In this document: positions 9,634-20,380 of the stretch, piece after piece
How the letters are laid out: each line of letters opens with the position of its first letter
How positions within the stretch are numbered: position 1 is the stretch's first letter
Source of the DNA: Gracilibacillus orientalis
GTDB lineage: Bacteria; Bacillota; Bacilli; Bacillales; Amphibacillaceae
DNA length: 64,000 bases
Reading direction: 5' to 3'
Assembly (NCBI RefSeq): GCF_900114645.1
Contig: NZ_FOTR01000004.1
Coordinates: 124,001 to 188,000, forward strand
Program-made: the position numbers and the translations under genes
The notes under the pieces: model-generated
What the model was told of the DNA's origin: nothing
Databases searched by the model: none
Seen by the model: only the letters and a program-made list of their open reading frames with translations

Positions 9634-10732
9634 GGATGTAATCCGTTTATTTGAAAAATGGGTTCCTAAGCACTACGCAGAGTCTTGGGATAACGTCGGC
9701 TTACAAGTGGGGGACAAAAATCAAAAAGTTAATAAACTAATGGTCACTTTAGATGTAATAGACGCTGTTGTAGATGAGGCTATTGAAAATAACGTTGATC
9801 TCATTATTGCGCATCATCCACTATTATTCAAAGGGTTAAAGAATATTGACTTTCAAGATCCCAAAGGGCGCGTAGTTAAAAAATTAATCCAGCATAATAT
9901 ATCCGTTTATGCTGCACATACCAATCTTGATGTAGTCAATGGCGGTGTGAATGACTTGTTGGCAGAACGATTAGAACTTACTATGACAAAGGTTTTAGTG
10001 CCAACAGTAGAGGAACAATTTTTAAAATTTATCGTCTATGTTCCGCAAACACACTTAAATGATCTGGTAGATGCTTTAGGGGACGCTGGAGCCGGATATA
10101 TTGGTAACTACAGCCATTGTACTTTCCGAACTACAGGAACCGGTGCATTCAAACCGTTAGAGGGAACTAATCCATTCCTTGGTAGACAAGGTGAAATAGA
10201 AGAAACCATTGAATATAAGGTTGAAACTATTATTAAAAAAACACAATTGTCTTCAGTCATACAGGTAGCAGAGAAGGCACATCCATATGAAGAAATGGCA
10301 TATGACTTAGTACCGCTCGCTAATAAAGGAAAACAAGAGGGATTAGGTCGTATTGGTAAGCTGCCTCAGCCGATGAAGTTATCAGAGTACGCTGAAGTCG
10401 TAAAACGCAATTTAAATATTTCGACATTGCGTTATATTGGGGACCAAGATCAAATGATTAAGAAAGTTGCTGTACTAGGTGGTAGTGGTAAAGGATTTAT
10501 CGATATAGCTCGTAATGCTGGTGCTGATCTATATATTACCGGCGATTTAACCTTTCACGAAGCACAAGACGCCGAAGAAGCTGGTCTTTGTCTGATTGAT
10601 CCAGGTCACCATGTGGAAGAAGTAATGAAAGAAGGGGTAAAAGATTATTTCTTAACAAACCTTGATGCTTTACCAGAAAAAATAGAGGTAGACATCTCAC
10701 GACTATCAACGGATCCATTTCATTATCAATAA
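9620..10732 (+). CDS. yqfO: Nif3-like dinuclear metal centre protein
   Basis: Member of the NIF3/GTP cyclohydrolase I type 2-like family, which forms a toroidal hexamer with two metal ions per active site. The physiological reaction is unknown. The length of 370 residues fits the long form, which carries a PII/CutA-like insert in the middle (residues about 130-235). Metal ligands are visible in IIAHHPLLF (H65, H66), in AAHTNLD, and in the C-terminal DPGHHVEE. It overlaps trmK and ends at a strong bidirectional terminator. Confidence 0.9.
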   Translation: MTTVKDVIRLFEKWVPKHYAESWDNVGLQVGDKNQKVNKLMVTLDVIDAVVDEAIENNVDLIIAHHPLLFKGLKNIDFQDPKGRVVKKLIQHNISVYAAHTNLDVVNGGVNDLLAERLELTMTKVLVPTVEEQFLKFIVYVPQTHLNDLVDALGDAGAGYIGNYSHCTFRTTGTGAFKPLEGTNPFLGRQGEIEETIEYKVETIIKKTQLSSVIQVAEKAHPYEEMAYDLVPLANKGKQEGLGRIGKLPQPMKLSEYAEVVKRNLNISTLRYIGDQDQMIKKVAVLGGSGKGFIDIARNAGADLYITGDLTFHEAQDAEEAGLCLIDPGHHVEEVMKEGVKDYFLTNLDALPEKIEVDISRLSTDPFHYQ

Positions 10733-10737
10733 TACTG

Positions 10738-10776
10738 AAGAAGCAAGCGCCATAATGGCGCTTGCTTCTTATTTTT
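10738..10776. terminator. Bidirectional terminator, yqfO / ispH
   Basis: A 14-bp perfect stem, AAGAAGCAAGCGCC with GGCGCTTGCTTCTT, 5-base loop, T run on the plus side. It separates two convergent genes and overlaps the end of ispH. Confidence 0.88.
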
Positions 10777-11713
10777 TAGCTTTTACTTTTGGTAAGATCT
10801 TGTCTTTCTGTACTTTCGAAGTGCGATCCCAAGTTTCAGGATCATTTGGGTTATATTGTTCGATAAATTTGATTACTTCTTTTGCGATTGGTGTCGGTGT
10901 AGAAGCACCAGCAGTAACGGCAACTTTGGAAACACCTTCTAACCATTCATATTGAATTTCAGATACATCAGCTATTCGATAAGCTTGAGTATCAGCTTTT
11001 TCAATGGAAACTTGAGCTAAGCGGTTGGAGTTATTACTGCGTGGATCTCCAACAACTAAAGTTAAATCGGCATCCTTTGCTTGTTCTGCTACTGCTTCCT
11101 GTCGAACCTGGGTTGCCATGCAGATTTCCTGTTCCAACTCTGTTTGTGGATATTTTTCTTGTACTCTTAACATCACATCATGAACATCCCATTGACTCAT
11201 CGTAGTTTGATTTGTTACTAATATTTTTGCTGAATCGATCTTAAGTTTTTCGGCATCTTCCTGATTTTGTATTAAATGAACATGGTCCGGTGCTACACCT
11301 ACTGCACCCTCAGGTTCAGGATGGCCTTTCTTGCCAATATAGACAATTTCATAATTATCTTTTACTTTATCGCGTATTAAATCATGTGTTCTCGTAACAT
11401 CAGGACACGTTGCATCCAGTACAGTCAGCCCTTTTTTTTCTGCACGATTTTTTACCTCTGGTGAGACACCATGAGCTGTAAAAATAACAGTACCGTCTTC
11501 AATGTTTTCTAAAAGCTCACCGCGATTATTTCCGTCTAATGTGTAAACACCTTGTTCTTGAAAGGCGTTGGTTACATGCGAATTATGAACAATCATACCA
11601 AGTATATAAATAGGGCGAGGTAGATTGGGATCTTTCACTGCATTTTGAGCAATTACCATTGCATCGACAACTCCATAACAATATCCTCTAGGAGCAATCT
11701 TAATTACTTCCAT
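10769..11713 (-). CDS. ispH: 4-hydroxy-3-methylbut-2-enyl diphosphate reductase
   Basis: Final enzyme of the MEP isoprenoid pathway, reducing HMBPP to IPP and DMAPP with a [4Fe-4S] cluster. The cluster cysteines are visible in APRGYCYG (C12), DATCPDV and EICMAT. The 314-residue length is normal. I start it at 11713, where GAGGGGG precedes the ATG by about 6 bp; a longer frame to 11749 adds a segment lacking in the family. Its pathway partner ispG is also in this window, at 16.0-17.1 kb, on the same strand. Confidence 0.95.
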   Translation of the reverse strand: MEVIKIAPRGYCYGVVDAMVIAQNAVKDPNLPRPIYILGMIVHNSHVTNAFQEQGVYTLDGNNRGELLENIEDGTVIFTAHGVSPEVKNRAEKKGLTVLDATCPDVTRTHDLIRDKVKDNYEIVYIGKKGHPEPEGAVGVAPDHVHLIQNQEDAEKLKIDSAKILVTNQTTMSQWDVHDVMLRVQEKYPQTELEQEICMATQVRQEAVAEQAKDADLTLVVGDPRSNNSNRLAQVSIEKADTQAYRIADVSEIQYEWLEGVSKVAVTAGASTPTPIAKEVIKFIEQYNPNDPETWDRTSKVQKDKILPKVKAKK

Positions 11714-11848
11714 CGTGGTTCCCCCTCTGTACTTTCTACTAGAGATCAAGTAAAATGTTAATAACGGACTTGAATTTGTCCAATACTTATATTATAAAGG
11801 TATTTGCTACAATTGACAAAGATATTTGCTAACTAGAAGGAGATTAAC

Positions 11849-13162
11849 ATGGAAAAACATTTATTTAAACAATACGCATTGGATGATTGGATGAATGAAG
11901 TGATTGGTAAGCTAGGATTTTATGAGCCAACTGCCATTCAAGCCAAGGTCATTCCAGAGGCTTTAAAAGGAAAAGACATTATCGGACAATCGGAAACCGG
12001 ATCAGGCAAGACTCACGCCTTTTTGATTCCATTATTGAATAAAATCGATATCGATCAATCCAAAACACAAATTGTGTTAACCGCACCAACTAGAGAACTT
12101 GCTACTCAAATATATGATGAAGCGAAAAAAATCATGCAATTATCTAATGATGAAGATAAGTGGCGTGCGAAACTCATTATAGGCGGCACAGATAAAAAAC
12201 GAATGGTGGAAAAAATGAAACAAGCACCACACATAGTGGTAGGTACACCCGGACGAATTTTAGATCTGGTTCAGGAAGGTGTATTAGATATTTATTCCGC
12301 AAAGTCTTTTGTAATGGATGAAACAGATTTAATGTTGGAATTAGGACTTATTGAAGAAATTGACCGGATACTTACAAATGCACATCCTGACATTCAAGTG
12401 ATGGTGTTTTCGGCAACTATTCCGGAAAGATTACAGCCTTTTCTCAAGAAATATTTACATGCACCTCTTTATGTCAATATTGATGATCGGTTAGCTCCTG
12501 AAAATCTGGAGCATCGTTTAATTGATCTTCGACATCGCGAACAAGCTGATGTCATTTTTGAAATTTCCAAGGTAATTCAACCGTATTTAGCTATTATTTT
12601 TACGAACGGAAAGGAAAATGCTAATCAGTTAGCAAAAAATTTACAGGCTAAAGGATTAGAAGTTGGTCTCATTCATGGTGGTCTTAAACAGCGAGAACGA
12701 AAAAGAGCCCTTAAAGAAATTCAGCAGCTAAAATATCAATATATCGTAGCGACAGATCTTGCTTCACGTGGTATTGATATTAAGGGTGTAAGCCATGTAA
12801 TTAATGCAAATTTACCAAAAGAGGAATCGTTCTATTTGCATCGTGTCGGCAGAACAGCTCGAGCGGGAATGGAAGGTACAGCGATAAGTCTTTACCATGA
12901 GGAAGATGTAGCACTTATTAAAAAATTAGAGAAAAAGGGATTAACTTTTACATTTTATGATGTCTCAAAAGGAGAATGGCGTGAAGCTAAAGCATGGAAT
13001 GTAAGGCAAAAGCGCGAAAGACAGGAAAATGACACGGAGAAAAAAGCGTGGCAACAAGTAAGAAAACCTCAAAAAGTGAAGCCGGCTTATAAGAAAAAAT
13101 TAAAAAAACAACAACAAAACGCAAAAAAGAAAATAGAAAGAAATCAATTTAAGAAAAAATAG
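11849..13162 (+). CDS. cshB: DEAD-box-type RNA helicase CshB
   Basis: ATP-dependent RNA helicase, linked in Bacillus to cold adaptation, RNA turnover and ribosome assembly. The protein has 437 residues with motif I SETGSGKT, Ia PTRELA, Ib TPGR, motif III SAT and motif [12 protein letters not shown]. Motif II reads DETD in place of DEAD. A lysine-rich tail (residues about 395-437) is typical of CshB and binds RNA. AGAAGGAG lies before the ATG. It is followed within 20 bp by nfo, as in B. subtilis (yqfR-yqfS). Confidence 0.93.
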   Translation: MEKHLFKQYALDDWMNEVIGKLGFYEPTAIQAKVIPEALKGKDIIGQSETGSGKTHAFLIPLLNKIDIDQSKTQIVLTAPTRELATQIYDEAKKIMQLSNDEDKWRAKLIIGGTDKKRMVEKMKQAPHIVVGTPGRILDLVQEGVLDIYSAKSFVMDETDLMLELGLIEEIDRILTNAHPDIQVMVFSATIPERLQPFLKKYLHAPLYVNIDDRLAPENLEHRLIDLRHREQADVIFEISKVIQPYLAIIFTNGKENANQLAKNLQAKGLEVGLIHGGLKQRERKRALKEIQQLKYQYIVATDLASRGIDIKGVSHVINANLPKEESFYLHRVGRTARAGMEGTAISLYHEEDVALIKKLEKKGLTFTFYDVSKGEWREAKAWNVRQKRERQENDTEKKAWQQVRKPQKVKPAYKKKLKKQQQNAKKKIERNQFKKK

Positions 13163-13179
13163 AAAAGGTGAGAGGTATT

Positions 13180-14073
13180 ATGTTGAAAATTGGATCACAC
13201 GTATCATTGAGTGGAAAGAAAATGCTTTTAGGTTCAAGTGAAGAGGCAGTGTCATATGGTTCAACCGCCTTTATGATTTATACAGGAGCTCCACAAAATA
13301 CTAGAAGAAAACCAATCGAAGAGTTAAATATTGAATTAGGTAGTCAACATATGGAGCAAAACGGTATAGTCGATATGGTTGTCCATGCACCATATATTAT
13401 CAATATTGGTAATACGACAAAGAAAGAAACATTTGAACTAGGAGTAACGTTTTTAAAGAATGAAATTGATCGAACAGAAGCACTTGGCGCTAAACAAATT
13501 GTACTTCATCCAGGTTCACATGTTGGGGAAGGTGTAGATAAAGGAATAGCCAAAATTATTAAAGGATTAAATGAGGTATTGGATCCCAATCAAGATGTTC
13601 AAATTGCATTGGAAACAATGGCTGGTAAAGGGTCAGAAATTGGTCGCAATTTTGATGAATTAGCAAGAATTATCGATGGTGTAACACATAATGAGAAACT
13701 TTCGATCTGTATGGATACTTGTCACATTCATGATGCTGGATATCCGATTGTTGATGATTTTGATGGTGTCTTAAATGAATTTGATAAAATAATTGGTCTT
13801 GATCGATTAAAAGTAGTTCATATTAATGACAGTAAAAATGTACAGGGTGCCGGAAAAGACCGTCATGAAAATATTGGCTTTGGACATATTGGGTTTGAGA
13901 CGATTCATAATATTGTCCATCATGATCAATTAGCAGAATTGCCTAAGATTTTAGAAACTCCTTATGTTGGAGAAGATAAGAAAAATAAAAAACCTCCATA
14001 TAAATTTGAGATTGAAATGTTGAAGAATGGTTCTTTTGTTAAAGATTTAAAAGAACAGATTGTAAATCAGTAA
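13180..14073 (+). CDS. nfo: Endonuclease IV (AP endonuclease)
   Basis: Cuts DNA 5' to abasic sites in base excision repair, using a three-zinc TIM barrel. The protein has 297 residues. Zinc-ligand segments are present in order: [45 protein letters not shown] and [10 protein letters not shown] take the ATG at 13180 as the start, since [12 protein letters not shown] matches the family N-terminus; the GTG at 13168 lies within the ribosome-binding region. In B. subtilis Nfo acts on spore DNA damage during outgrowth. Confidence 0.95.
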   Translation: MLKIGSHVSLSGKKMLLGSSEEAVSYGSTAFMIYTGAPQNTRRKPIEELNIELGSQHMEQNGIVDMVVHAPYIINIGNTTKKETFELGVTFLKNEIDRTEALGAKQIVLHPGSHVGEGVDKGIAKIIKGLNEVLDPNQDVQIALETMAGKGSEIGRNFDELARIIDGVTHNEKLSICMDTCHIHDAGYPIVDDFDGVLNEFDKIIGLDRLKVVHINDSKNVQGAGKDRHENIGFGHIGFETIHNIVHHDQLAELPKILETPYVGEDKKNKKPPYKFEIEMLKNGSFVKDLKEQIVNQ

Positions 14074-14136
14074 TTTCTTAACCTGACTGGAATATATTCA
14101 CTTTCTAAATATCTTCCAGTTGCAATATTTAAGATT

Positions 14137-14174
14137 AGCCCCTTACATTTAAAATGAAAGGGGCTTTCTTTTCT
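14137..14174 (+). terminator. Terminator after nfo
   Basis: AGCCCCTT pairs with AAGGGGCT, extended by CATTT/AAATG, followed by a T-rich tract. Confidence 0.8.
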
Positions 14175-14285
14175 TTAATCACGGAGCTAATCTTACGTAA
14201 AACCACTCACTGATGGATGTCTCTTACTTTTTTGATTGAAGGAAACATCAATTAAATCACTTTTCGTGGATTGCGTTCTTCTTAA

Positions 14286-14570
14286 TTATTTGAAATAATC
14301 TTCTACTCCATATTCTTTAATCAATTTATGAAATAGTTGTTGGCAAGCTTTGGCGGTTTTGATGTCTGTAATTTGAGCTAGTTTTTTTAGCATTTGTGCT
14401 CGGTCTTCGGCAATTAACGGATCATAACTGCTCCTCTTTAAATGACCGGATATTAACTTCGCTTGTTCTTCAGTAATAGAAATGCGATATTTATTTGCAT
14501 ATTCTGTTATTTCCTTTGTACTGATTTTCTTCAATTTACTCACCATTATACGTTTAGTTAAACCGTTCAT
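14286..14570 (-). CDS. yqfT: DUF2624 family protein (YqfT-like)
   Basis: A small soluble protein of 94 residues, predicted helical, with no membrane segment. The segments STKEITEYANKY and ITDIKTAKACQQLF resemble DUF2624, represented by YqfT next to nfo in B. subtilis. The function is unknown. AAGGAG is found 8-9 bp before the ATG at 14570. It is transcribed against both neighbours and probably forms its own unit. Confidence 0.7.
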   Translation of the reverse strand: MNGLTKRIMVSKLKKISTKEITEYANKYRISITEEQAKLISGHLKRSSYDPLIAEDRAQMLKKLAQITDIKTAKACQQLFHKLIKEYGVEDYFK

Positions 14571-14754
14571 ATTAAAAACTCCTTTGTAGTCGTTTCCTTA
14601 TTTTATGCAATAATGTTTAAGTATTGTGCATATAGGTAATAAGAGTAGAGTGCGAATTGTTTGCAATAATCGACATTTTTCGCTAACATAAACCGCTGTA
14701 GATTAAAACTACAATGTCAAGCTATGCTTTGACAGCAAAGGAGTGTATTTTTAC

Positions 14755-15462
14755 ATGTCAAAAAAAATACAATGGATTAGCATTGTATTGGCTTTGGTGC
14801 TTATAGGTTCGAGCTATTATCAAGTAAATTCATATAAATCAGAAATGCAAGCACTGAAGAAAGATAAGGTTGAATTAAAGCAAGAGATGCAAAATGTGGA
14901 ATCTCAAGCTCAATATATCTTTAATCAAGCTAATCAAAAAGAAATTGAATTAACGCACGAAACTTGGCCAAAATATTTTGATATTGCAGAAGTCATGGTG
15001 GAGGAAAGCGATGGTAAATTCTTGAGGCCATGGGCCATTTATTTAGTAAAAGAAGCAGAAACGTATGGCATCGATCCATTTATCGTCTATGAACTGTTAA
15101 AAATTGAAACAGGCGATAATTTTGATCCAGAATTAGTTGGTCCGGAAACAAAATATGGCCATGCGTACGGTATGGCACAGTTTATGAAAAATACAGCACC
15201 ATGGATAGCAGATATGGCTGAAATGCCATATGAAGATGAGCTTTTATTTGATCCATATTATTCCATAAAATTATCTTTAGTCTATGTAGATTATTTATAT
15301 GAACAATATGACAATTGGGACGAAACATTGACAGCCTATCATCGTGGTATGGCAGGGTTGGAACAATATAAGCTTAAAAATGGCCATGCGAATAGTGAAT
15401 ATGCCACACGCATTCAAACTAATGCCCAAAAGTATAAAGAATTTGTAGCATATGCGCCGTAA
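14755..15462 (+). CDS. Membrane-anchored lytic transglycosylase-like protein
   Basis: Probable peptidoglycan-cleaving enzyme outside the cell membrane. The 235-residue protein has an N-terminal membrane anchor (residues about 5-24) and a coiled coil (about 28-55). An SLT-type lysozyme-like domain follows. The likely catalytic glutamate is in YELLKIETG, followed by the family segment YGMAQFMKNTAPW and a C-terminal YHRGMAGLEQY. I took the ATG at 14755, with AAAGGAG 11 bp upstream; the GTG at 14743 sits on that site. Confidence 0.8.
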   Translation: MSKKIQWISIVLALVLIGSSYYQVNSYKSEMQALKKDKVELKQEMQNVESQAQYIFNQANQKEIELTHETWPKYFDIAEVMVEESDGKFLRPWAIYLVKEAETYGIDPFIVYELLKIETGDNFDPELVGPETKYGHAYGMAQFMKNTAPWIADMAEMPYEDELLFDPYYSIKLSLVYVDYLYEQYDNWDETLTAYHRGMAGLEQYKLKNGHANSEYATRIQTNAQKYKEFVAYAP

Positions 15463-15549
15463 TTGGAAAGTAGAATTTACCACGTAAGACGAAAAAGAAA
15501 TAAGGCATACTAAAAATGTACCTCTAAAAGAAAGGGAGGGTATAACAGT

Positions 15550-15969
15550 ATGCCAGAGAATCAGGATCAACAGCAGCGTGTTGAGAATGCGCCCAAAATC
15601 GATAATGGTCATATCGATGAAGCGCCGCAGTCGAAACAATTTGTAAATACTGATGAATTGTATGCAGTAGATGAGGCATATAAAAGGGAAGCTGAGGCGT
15701 CTGCTGAGTTATCAGCAAATGAATTTAACCGTCCGATTGAGTCTGAAGAACAAGAAACCGAAATGCAATCAGATGTCAATACAGCATATGGTTGGGCAGG
15801 ATTAGTTTTAGCTTTAGCTTCCTTTTTTGTTTGGCCATTAATACTTGCTATTGGTGGTGTGGTCTTAGGGTTTATTTCTAAGCGACAAGGTGCCGATACG
15901 CTAGGTAATGCGTCTATCGTAACAGCGATTGTTTCTATATTAATATCGCTGATATTTGTACCGTTATAA
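15550..15969 (+). CDS. yqfX: DUF4190-type membrane protein (YqfX-like)
   Basis: A 139-residue protein with an acidic, polar N-terminal half (residues 1-78) and two transmembrane helices (about 80-103 and 115-138) joined by GFISKRQGADTLG, the signature of the DUF4190 domain. It matches YqfX of B. subtilis in position beside ispG. The function is unknown. A GGGAGG site precedes the ATG. Confidence 0.7.
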   Translation: MPENQDQQQRVENAPKIDNGHIDEAPQSKQFVNTDELYAVDEAYKREAEASAELSANEFNRPIESEEQETEMQSDVNTAYGWAGLVLALASFFVWPLILAIGGVVLGFISKRQGADTLGNASIVTAIVSILISLIFVPL

Positions 15970-15973
15970 TAAA

Positions 15974-16010
15974 GAAGGGCAAGCCTTTTAGTAAAAGGCT
16001 TGCCCTTTCT
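15974..16010. terminator. Bidirectional terminator, yqfX / ispG
   Basis: A near-perfect stem, AAGGGCAAGCCTTTT with AAAAGGCTTGCCCTT and a 3-base loop, between convergent genes. Confidence 0.88.
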
Positions 16011-16019
16011 CATGAAATA

Positions 16020-17129
16020 TTATACTTCCTGTGTTTCTTCTTCTTCTTTTTGTTTTTGTATAAATTCTTCTGCAATTTTATCGACTTCAATCTTAAGTTC
16101 CTCAACCATCGTATCTTCAGGTACTTTTCTAATAATTTCACCATGACGGAATAATAAACCTTCACCGCGAGCTCCTGCGATACCAATGTCTGCTTCGCGA
16201 GCTTCTCCTGGACCATTTACTGCACAACCAAGTACTGCTACTTTAATAGGTGCTTTTATGGTTGAAATATATTCCTCTACTTCATTTGCAATCTTAATAA
16301 GGTCAATTTCAATTCTTCCACAAGTTGGACAGGAAATTAAGGTTGCTGCATTAGATGCTAGACCAAAGGTTTTCAATAATTCTTTGGCAACTTTTACTTC
16401 TTCTACTGGATCAGCACTTAACGAAATACGCATGGTGCTTCCGATCCCTTTACTTAGGATGGCACCCATACCAGCGGCACTTTTTATACTCCCTGCAAAA
16501 AGAGTTCCAGATTCTGTGATACCCAAATGTAGAGGATATGGAATAACTTCTGCTGCTTTTTCATAAGCTTCAATTGCTAATTTTACATCTGAAGCTTTTA
16601 ATGATACAACAATGTCATGAAAATCTAGATCTTCTAAAATTTTAATATGATGAAGGGCACTTTCAACCATTCCTTCAGCTGTTGGATAACCGTATTTCTC
16701 TAGGATGTGGCGCTCAAGAGAACCAGCGTTTACTCCAATTCGCATTGGAATACCCTTTTCCTTAGCAGCATTTACTACTGCTTCCACTTTATCTCTTTTT
16801 CCAATATTACCTGGGTTAATACGAATTTTATCTGCGCCACCTTCAATTGCTTTTAGCGCAAGCTTATAATTAAAATGGATATCAACTACTAATGGAATGT
16901 TGATTCTTTTTTTGATTTCAGGAATTGCGTTAGCTGCGCGTTCGTCAGGACAAGCTACACGCACAATTTGACAGCCTGCCTCTTCAAGCCGTTCAATTTC
17001 TTTAACGGTTGCTTCGACATCGTGGGTTTTGGTAGTTGTCATGGATTGGATAACTACTTGATCTTTGCCTCCAACCATTACATTCCCAACTTTCAAAGGC
17101 CGTGTATCTTTCCGATGTATTAAAGTCAT
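16020..17129 (-). CDS. ispG: 4-hydroxy-3-methylbut-2-en-1-yl diphosphate synthase
   Basis: Penultimate enzyme of the MEP isoprenoid pathway, converting MEcPP to HMBPP with a [4Fe-4S] cluster. The 369-residue protein begins [15 protein letters not shown]. The cluster cysteines are seen in SCPTCGR and [14 protein letters not shown], with the catalytic glutamate in GPGEA. AAAGGAG precedes the start by 11 bp. The acidic C-terminal tail (EEETQEV) is not part of the core. Confidence 0.96.
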   Translation of the reverse strand: MTLIHRKDTRPLKVGNVMVGGKDQVVIQSMTTTKTHDVEATVKEIERLEEAGCQIVRVACPDERAANAIPEIKKRINIPLVVDIHFNYKLALKAIEGGADKIRINPGNIGKRDKVEAVVNAAKEKGIPMRIGVNAGSLERHILEKYGYPTAEGMVESALHHIKILEDLDFHDIVVSLKASDVKLAIEAYEKAAEVIPYPLHLGITESGTLFAGSIKSAAGMGAILSKGIGSTMRISLSADPVEEVKVAKELLKTFGLASNAATLISCPTCGRIEIDLIKIANEVEEYISTIKAPIKVAVLGCAVNGPGEAREADIGIAGARGEGLLFRHGEIIRKVPEDTMVEELKIEVDKIAEEFIQKQKEEEETQEV

Positions 17130-17376
17130 AAATAAAATCGCTCCTTTAATTCAGTTTCCCAAAATTCATGCATATAAAATGGCAAATCTCTGTTAGAGTT
17201 TATTATCAAACATTATCAGTGGCAGAAATTTATTACCATTGTCCATTATAAAGGTTAAAATAAAAAAAGAGAAGTACCAAACCTTATTCTTAAAGAAAAA
17301 ATAATAATTTGAAACGAATTAATATTTCTTTTCGTATGTTATGATAGATAGAAAAAAGCTGATTTGAGGTGAATAA

Positions 17377-18030
17377 ATGTTTCCGATAACTGCTGATTGG
17401 ATGAGTTTTGTCATCGTTGCTCTAGCAACCCTTTTTCTTATTGGTGAACTACTCGTCAGTACAAAAGGCATATTTAGTATTTTAGGTTTAGGTTTTATCA
17501 CTATCTATTTCGCTTCATTTTTAGATCCAGGTATGTTTTTCGTTATGATTATAATATATTTCTTTGGATTAATACTGATGATTATTGATGGAAAGATTTT
17601 AAATGATGGAACCTTGGCAGTAATTGGTCTTGTATGTATGTTCGTGTCTGTTGGATTTACCGCACCTAACATGGTTGCTGGCTTATACGCTGTAATAGGT
17701 GTGTTTATAGGTGGCATCAGTTCGTTTGCCTTTTTAAAAGTTTTTAAGAAGCGTCAAATGTGGACCAAAATAACGTTGTTTGATCAACTGACAGAAGAAG
17801 CAGGGTATTCAAGTATCAATCAATCGTACAAAGAGTTAGTCGGTAAAAGAGGAATAACAACGACAGATATGAGACCTATTGGTACGGTAATGATCGGTGA
17901 TGAAGAATATAGCGCAATTACACAAGGAAAATGGGTCGCGAAAGATACCGAAGTGGAAGTCATGGATGTAGACGGAACGAAGATACTGGTAAAGGATAGT
18001 GAAAAGTTACAAAAAAAGTCTGCTGATTAA
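17377..18030 (+). CDS. NfeD-family membrane protein
   Basis: A 217-residue protein with four to five transmembrane helices (residues about 10-125) and a cytoplasmic C-terminal OB-fold domain. The segment LVGKRGITTTDMRPIGTVMIGDEEYSA is cut here to its core, RPIGTVMIG, which is typical of NfeD proteins. These partner with flotillins in membrane microdomains; no flotillin gene is adjacent. It ends at its own terminator. Confidence 0.8.
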   Translation: MFPITADWMSFVIVALATLFLIGELLVSTKGIFSILGLGFITIYFASFLDPGMFFVMIIIYFFGLILMIIDGKILNDGTLAVIGLVCMFVSVGFTAPNMVAGLYAVIGVFIGGISSFAFLKVFKKRQMWTKITLFDQLTEEAGYSSINQSYKELVGKRGITTTDMRPIGTVMIGDEEYSAITQGKWVAKDTEVEVMDVDGTKILVKDSEKLQKKSAD

Positions 18031-18052
18031 AAGTAGACTTTTTTATTTTTGT
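18012..18052 (+). terminator. Terminator overlapping the end of the NfeD gene
   Basis: AAAAAGTCT pairs with AGACTTTTT; the stop codon lies in the loop, and a T run follows. Confidence 0.7.
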
Positions 18053-18498
18053 GCATTTTTGTTGTTTTAATCACCTCCGTTTACATAAACTAAACAGAAA
18101 CTTCACGTAATGTGGTTCTCTCCATGTTCTTTGAATAAGTGTTAACATCTTAAGTCCACATCTACTCAAGCAAGCTTTCGCAGTGTGTCCCTGTAGCCTT
18201 TGTTAGGAGGACTCGTGCTTCAGTGGAATAATAACAAAAATTTTGTCAAAAGGTCTGTTATTATGTCCGAATATTGTTATAATGAAATTGTTTGTTAAGG
18301 TTTTGTAAATTTTAAGAAAATTACTTTACAAACCCTCAACAAATCATTAATAATGAATTGGTATGCGTGAAAAGTGTTGTCTAATTTTGTCGGTGCAATC
18401 TTAGAAATATAGAAAAAACGGGAAAGAAGGCAATACTTTTGACACATTGGTGATAATACTAAAGAAAGATAATGTTTTGTGAGAAGGGATGAACACTG
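18031..18498. other. 468-bp intergenic region
   Basis: Beyond the terminator at its left end I find no gene. TATAAT at 18278-18283 could be the -10 box of a promoter for the downstream symporter, but its -35 box is poor. A TTGACA at about 18438 has no well-spaced -10. The stretch 18110-18230 is less AT-rich and looks like decayed sequence with no recognisable origin. Confidence 0.4.
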
Positions 18499-20136
18499 TT
18501 GGATGTAAATGTACAAACTATGATTTTTGAGTTTATCGGTGGTTTGGGGATATTTCTTCTTGGTATTAAGTATATGGGGGAAGGACTTCAAAAAACTGCA
18601 GGTGATCGGTTGCAGGAAATTTTGGACAAGACAACGAGTAATCCATTTATGGGGGTACTTGCAGGTATCTTTGTAACGGTTTTATTGCAAACAAGTACAG
18701 GGACAACGGTACTTACGGTAGGATTAGTTAATGCAGGGTTCATGACGTTGAGACAGTCTATTGGCGTTATTATGGGGGCAAATATTGGTACAACAATGAC
18801 TGCTTTCATTATTGGTATTGAAATTAAAGAATATGCATTGCCAATCCTTGCAGTTGGTGCACTTATGTTATTTTTCTTAAAAAGTAATAAATTATCTAAT
18901 ATTGGATTAACTATCTTCGGATTTGGTTCCTTATTCTTTGGACTAGATTTAATGGGATCTGGACTGAAGCCATTAAGACATATGGAAATGTTCCATGACT
19001 TAACCGTAAGTATGTCCGATACGCCTATACTCGGTGTTGTTATAGGTACAGTGTTCACTGTAATTGTTCAAAGTTCAAGTGCTACCATTGGTATTTTACA
19101 AAGCCTTATGACAGAAGGGGCAATTGAACTTAAGGCAGCATTGCCCGTGTTGTTCGGGGATAATCTTGGTACTACAATAACAGCAGTGATTGCTTCAATT
19201 GGTGCAACTGTTGCCGCTCGTCGTGCAGCATTAACCCATGTAATTTTTAATGTGATTGGAACAGTAATTGTGGTAAGTTTACTTACAGTATATACAGCTT
19301 TTATTTCCAATTTACAAGGATGGCTAGATCTTAATCCATCGATGACAATTGCGTTTGCGCATGGTATTTTCAACTTTAGTAATACGATAATTCAATTTCC
19401 ATTTATTGGATTATTGGCGTTGTTAGTAACAAAGATTATTCCTGGTGAAGATACAGCCATAAAATATAAGCCACAGCATTTAGATCCAATATTTATTAAC
19501 CAATCACCATCTATTGCCTTGGATCAAGCAAAGGCAGAAGTTATTCATATGGGTAAATACTCAATCAAAGGGCTTGAAGAAACAAGTATGTTTTTAAACA
19601 GCCATAATCAGAAGAATGCGGAGATGGCTTCACAGTTAGAAGGAGCATTAAATAATTTAGATCGTGAGATAACCTCTTATTTAGTAGAATTATCAGGTAC
19701 CAATTTTTCGGAAGTAGAACGAAATAATCATTCTGCCTTAATTAATTCTGTACGTGATATTGAACGAATTGGAGATCATTTTGAAAACATTACTGAATTA
19801 ATTAATTACAAAATATCTAATAAAGTGGATATTACAGAGCAAGGTATGATTGACCTAAACGAGATGTTTGATTTAACGATCAGCACAGTGAAAGAGGCTG
19901 TAAGAGCATTAGAAGACATGGATAGAGAAGCAGCATTAAATGTAGTACAAAAAGAAAATGAAATAGATAAAATGGAAAGAAGATATCGAAAAAAACATAT
20001 TATTCGCTTAAATGAGGGAGCATGTACCGGCGCGGCAGGTATTGTATTTGCAGACATTATTAGTAACCTTGAACGTATCGGAGATCATGCTGTCAACATA
20101 GCTGATGAAGTATTAGGAGAAAGACAAAAGCACTAA
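18499..20136 (+). CDS. Na+/phosphate cotransporter with C-terminal PhoU domain
   Basis: Type II Na/Pi symporter of the YjbB/NptA kind, in the cell membrane. The protein has 545 residues. The paired QSS-type repeats are visible: LLQTSTGTTVLTVG near residue 58 and IVQSSSATIGILQ near residue 190. About eight hydrophobic segments precede a PhoU-like helical domain (residues about 345-540, with NSVRDIERIGDHFENI and ERIGDHAVNIADE). The start is a TTG with GAAGGGATG upstream; the next ATG is seven codons later. It is a second phosphate route in addition to pst at 25.5 kb. Confidence 0.88.
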   Translation: MDVNVQTMIFEFIGGLGIFLLGIKYMGEGLQKTAGDRLQEILDKTTSNPFMGVLAGIFVTVLLQTSTGTTVLTVGLVNAGFMTLRQSIGVIMGANIGTTMTAFIIGIEIKEYALPILAVGALMLFFLKSNKLSNIGLTIFGFGSLFFGLDLMGSGLKPLRHMEMFHDLTVSMSDTPILGVVIGTVFTVIVQSSSATIGILQSLMTEGAIELKAALPVLFGDNLGTTITAVIASIGATVAARRAALTHVIFNVIGTVIVVSLLTVYTAFISNLQGWLDLNPSMTIAFAHGIFNFSNTIIQFPFIGLLALLVTKIIPGEDTAIKYKPQHLDPIFINQSPSIALDQAKAEVIHMGKYSIKGLEETSMFLNSHNQKNAEMASQLEGALNNLDREITSYLVELSGTNFSEVERNNHSALINSVRDIERIGDHFENITELINYKISNKVDITEQGMIDLNEMFDLTISTVKEAVRALEDMDREAALNVVQKENEIDKMERRYRKKHIIRLNEGACTGAAGIVFADIISNLERIGDHAVNIADEVLGERQKH

Positions 20137-20146
20137 ATATGATCAA

Positions 20147-20185
20147 GATGGAAGTAGTTTTTATGACTACTTCCTCCATTTTTCA
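20147..20185 (+). terminator. Terminator after the Na/Pi symporter
   Basis: GGAAGTAGT pairs with ACTACTTCC, then CTCCATTTTT. Confidence 0.75.
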
Positions 20186-20301
20186 TTCGTGAATAAGCTG
20201 TTTGTATAACTTTATTAGAAAAAAATCACACAAAACTATTGACGAATGTGTCCTGCTGTGATAAATTATTAAATGTCGCTTCAGTGATTACATAATTTTA
20301 T

Positions 20302-20376
20302 TCCACAGTAGCTCAGTGGTAGAGCAATCGGCTGTTAACCGATCGGTCGTAGGTTCGAATCCTACCTGTGGAGCCA
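20302..20376 (+). tRNA. tRNA-Asn (GTT)
   Basis: Complete cloverleaf with acceptor TCCACAG/CTGTGGA and anticodon GTT in CTGTTAA. The T-arm contains GGTTCGAATCC. G73 and an encoded CCA follow. It is the first of six clustered tRNA genes with no rRNA alongside. Confidence 0.95.
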
Positions 20377-20380
20377 TTAT

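Noticed and set aside
18110-18230. Possible degenerate arm of the hairpin repeat family (it contains AGGACTCGTGCTTCAG)
   Set aside because: Only short, scattered similarity; no basal or apical stem and no inverted partner.
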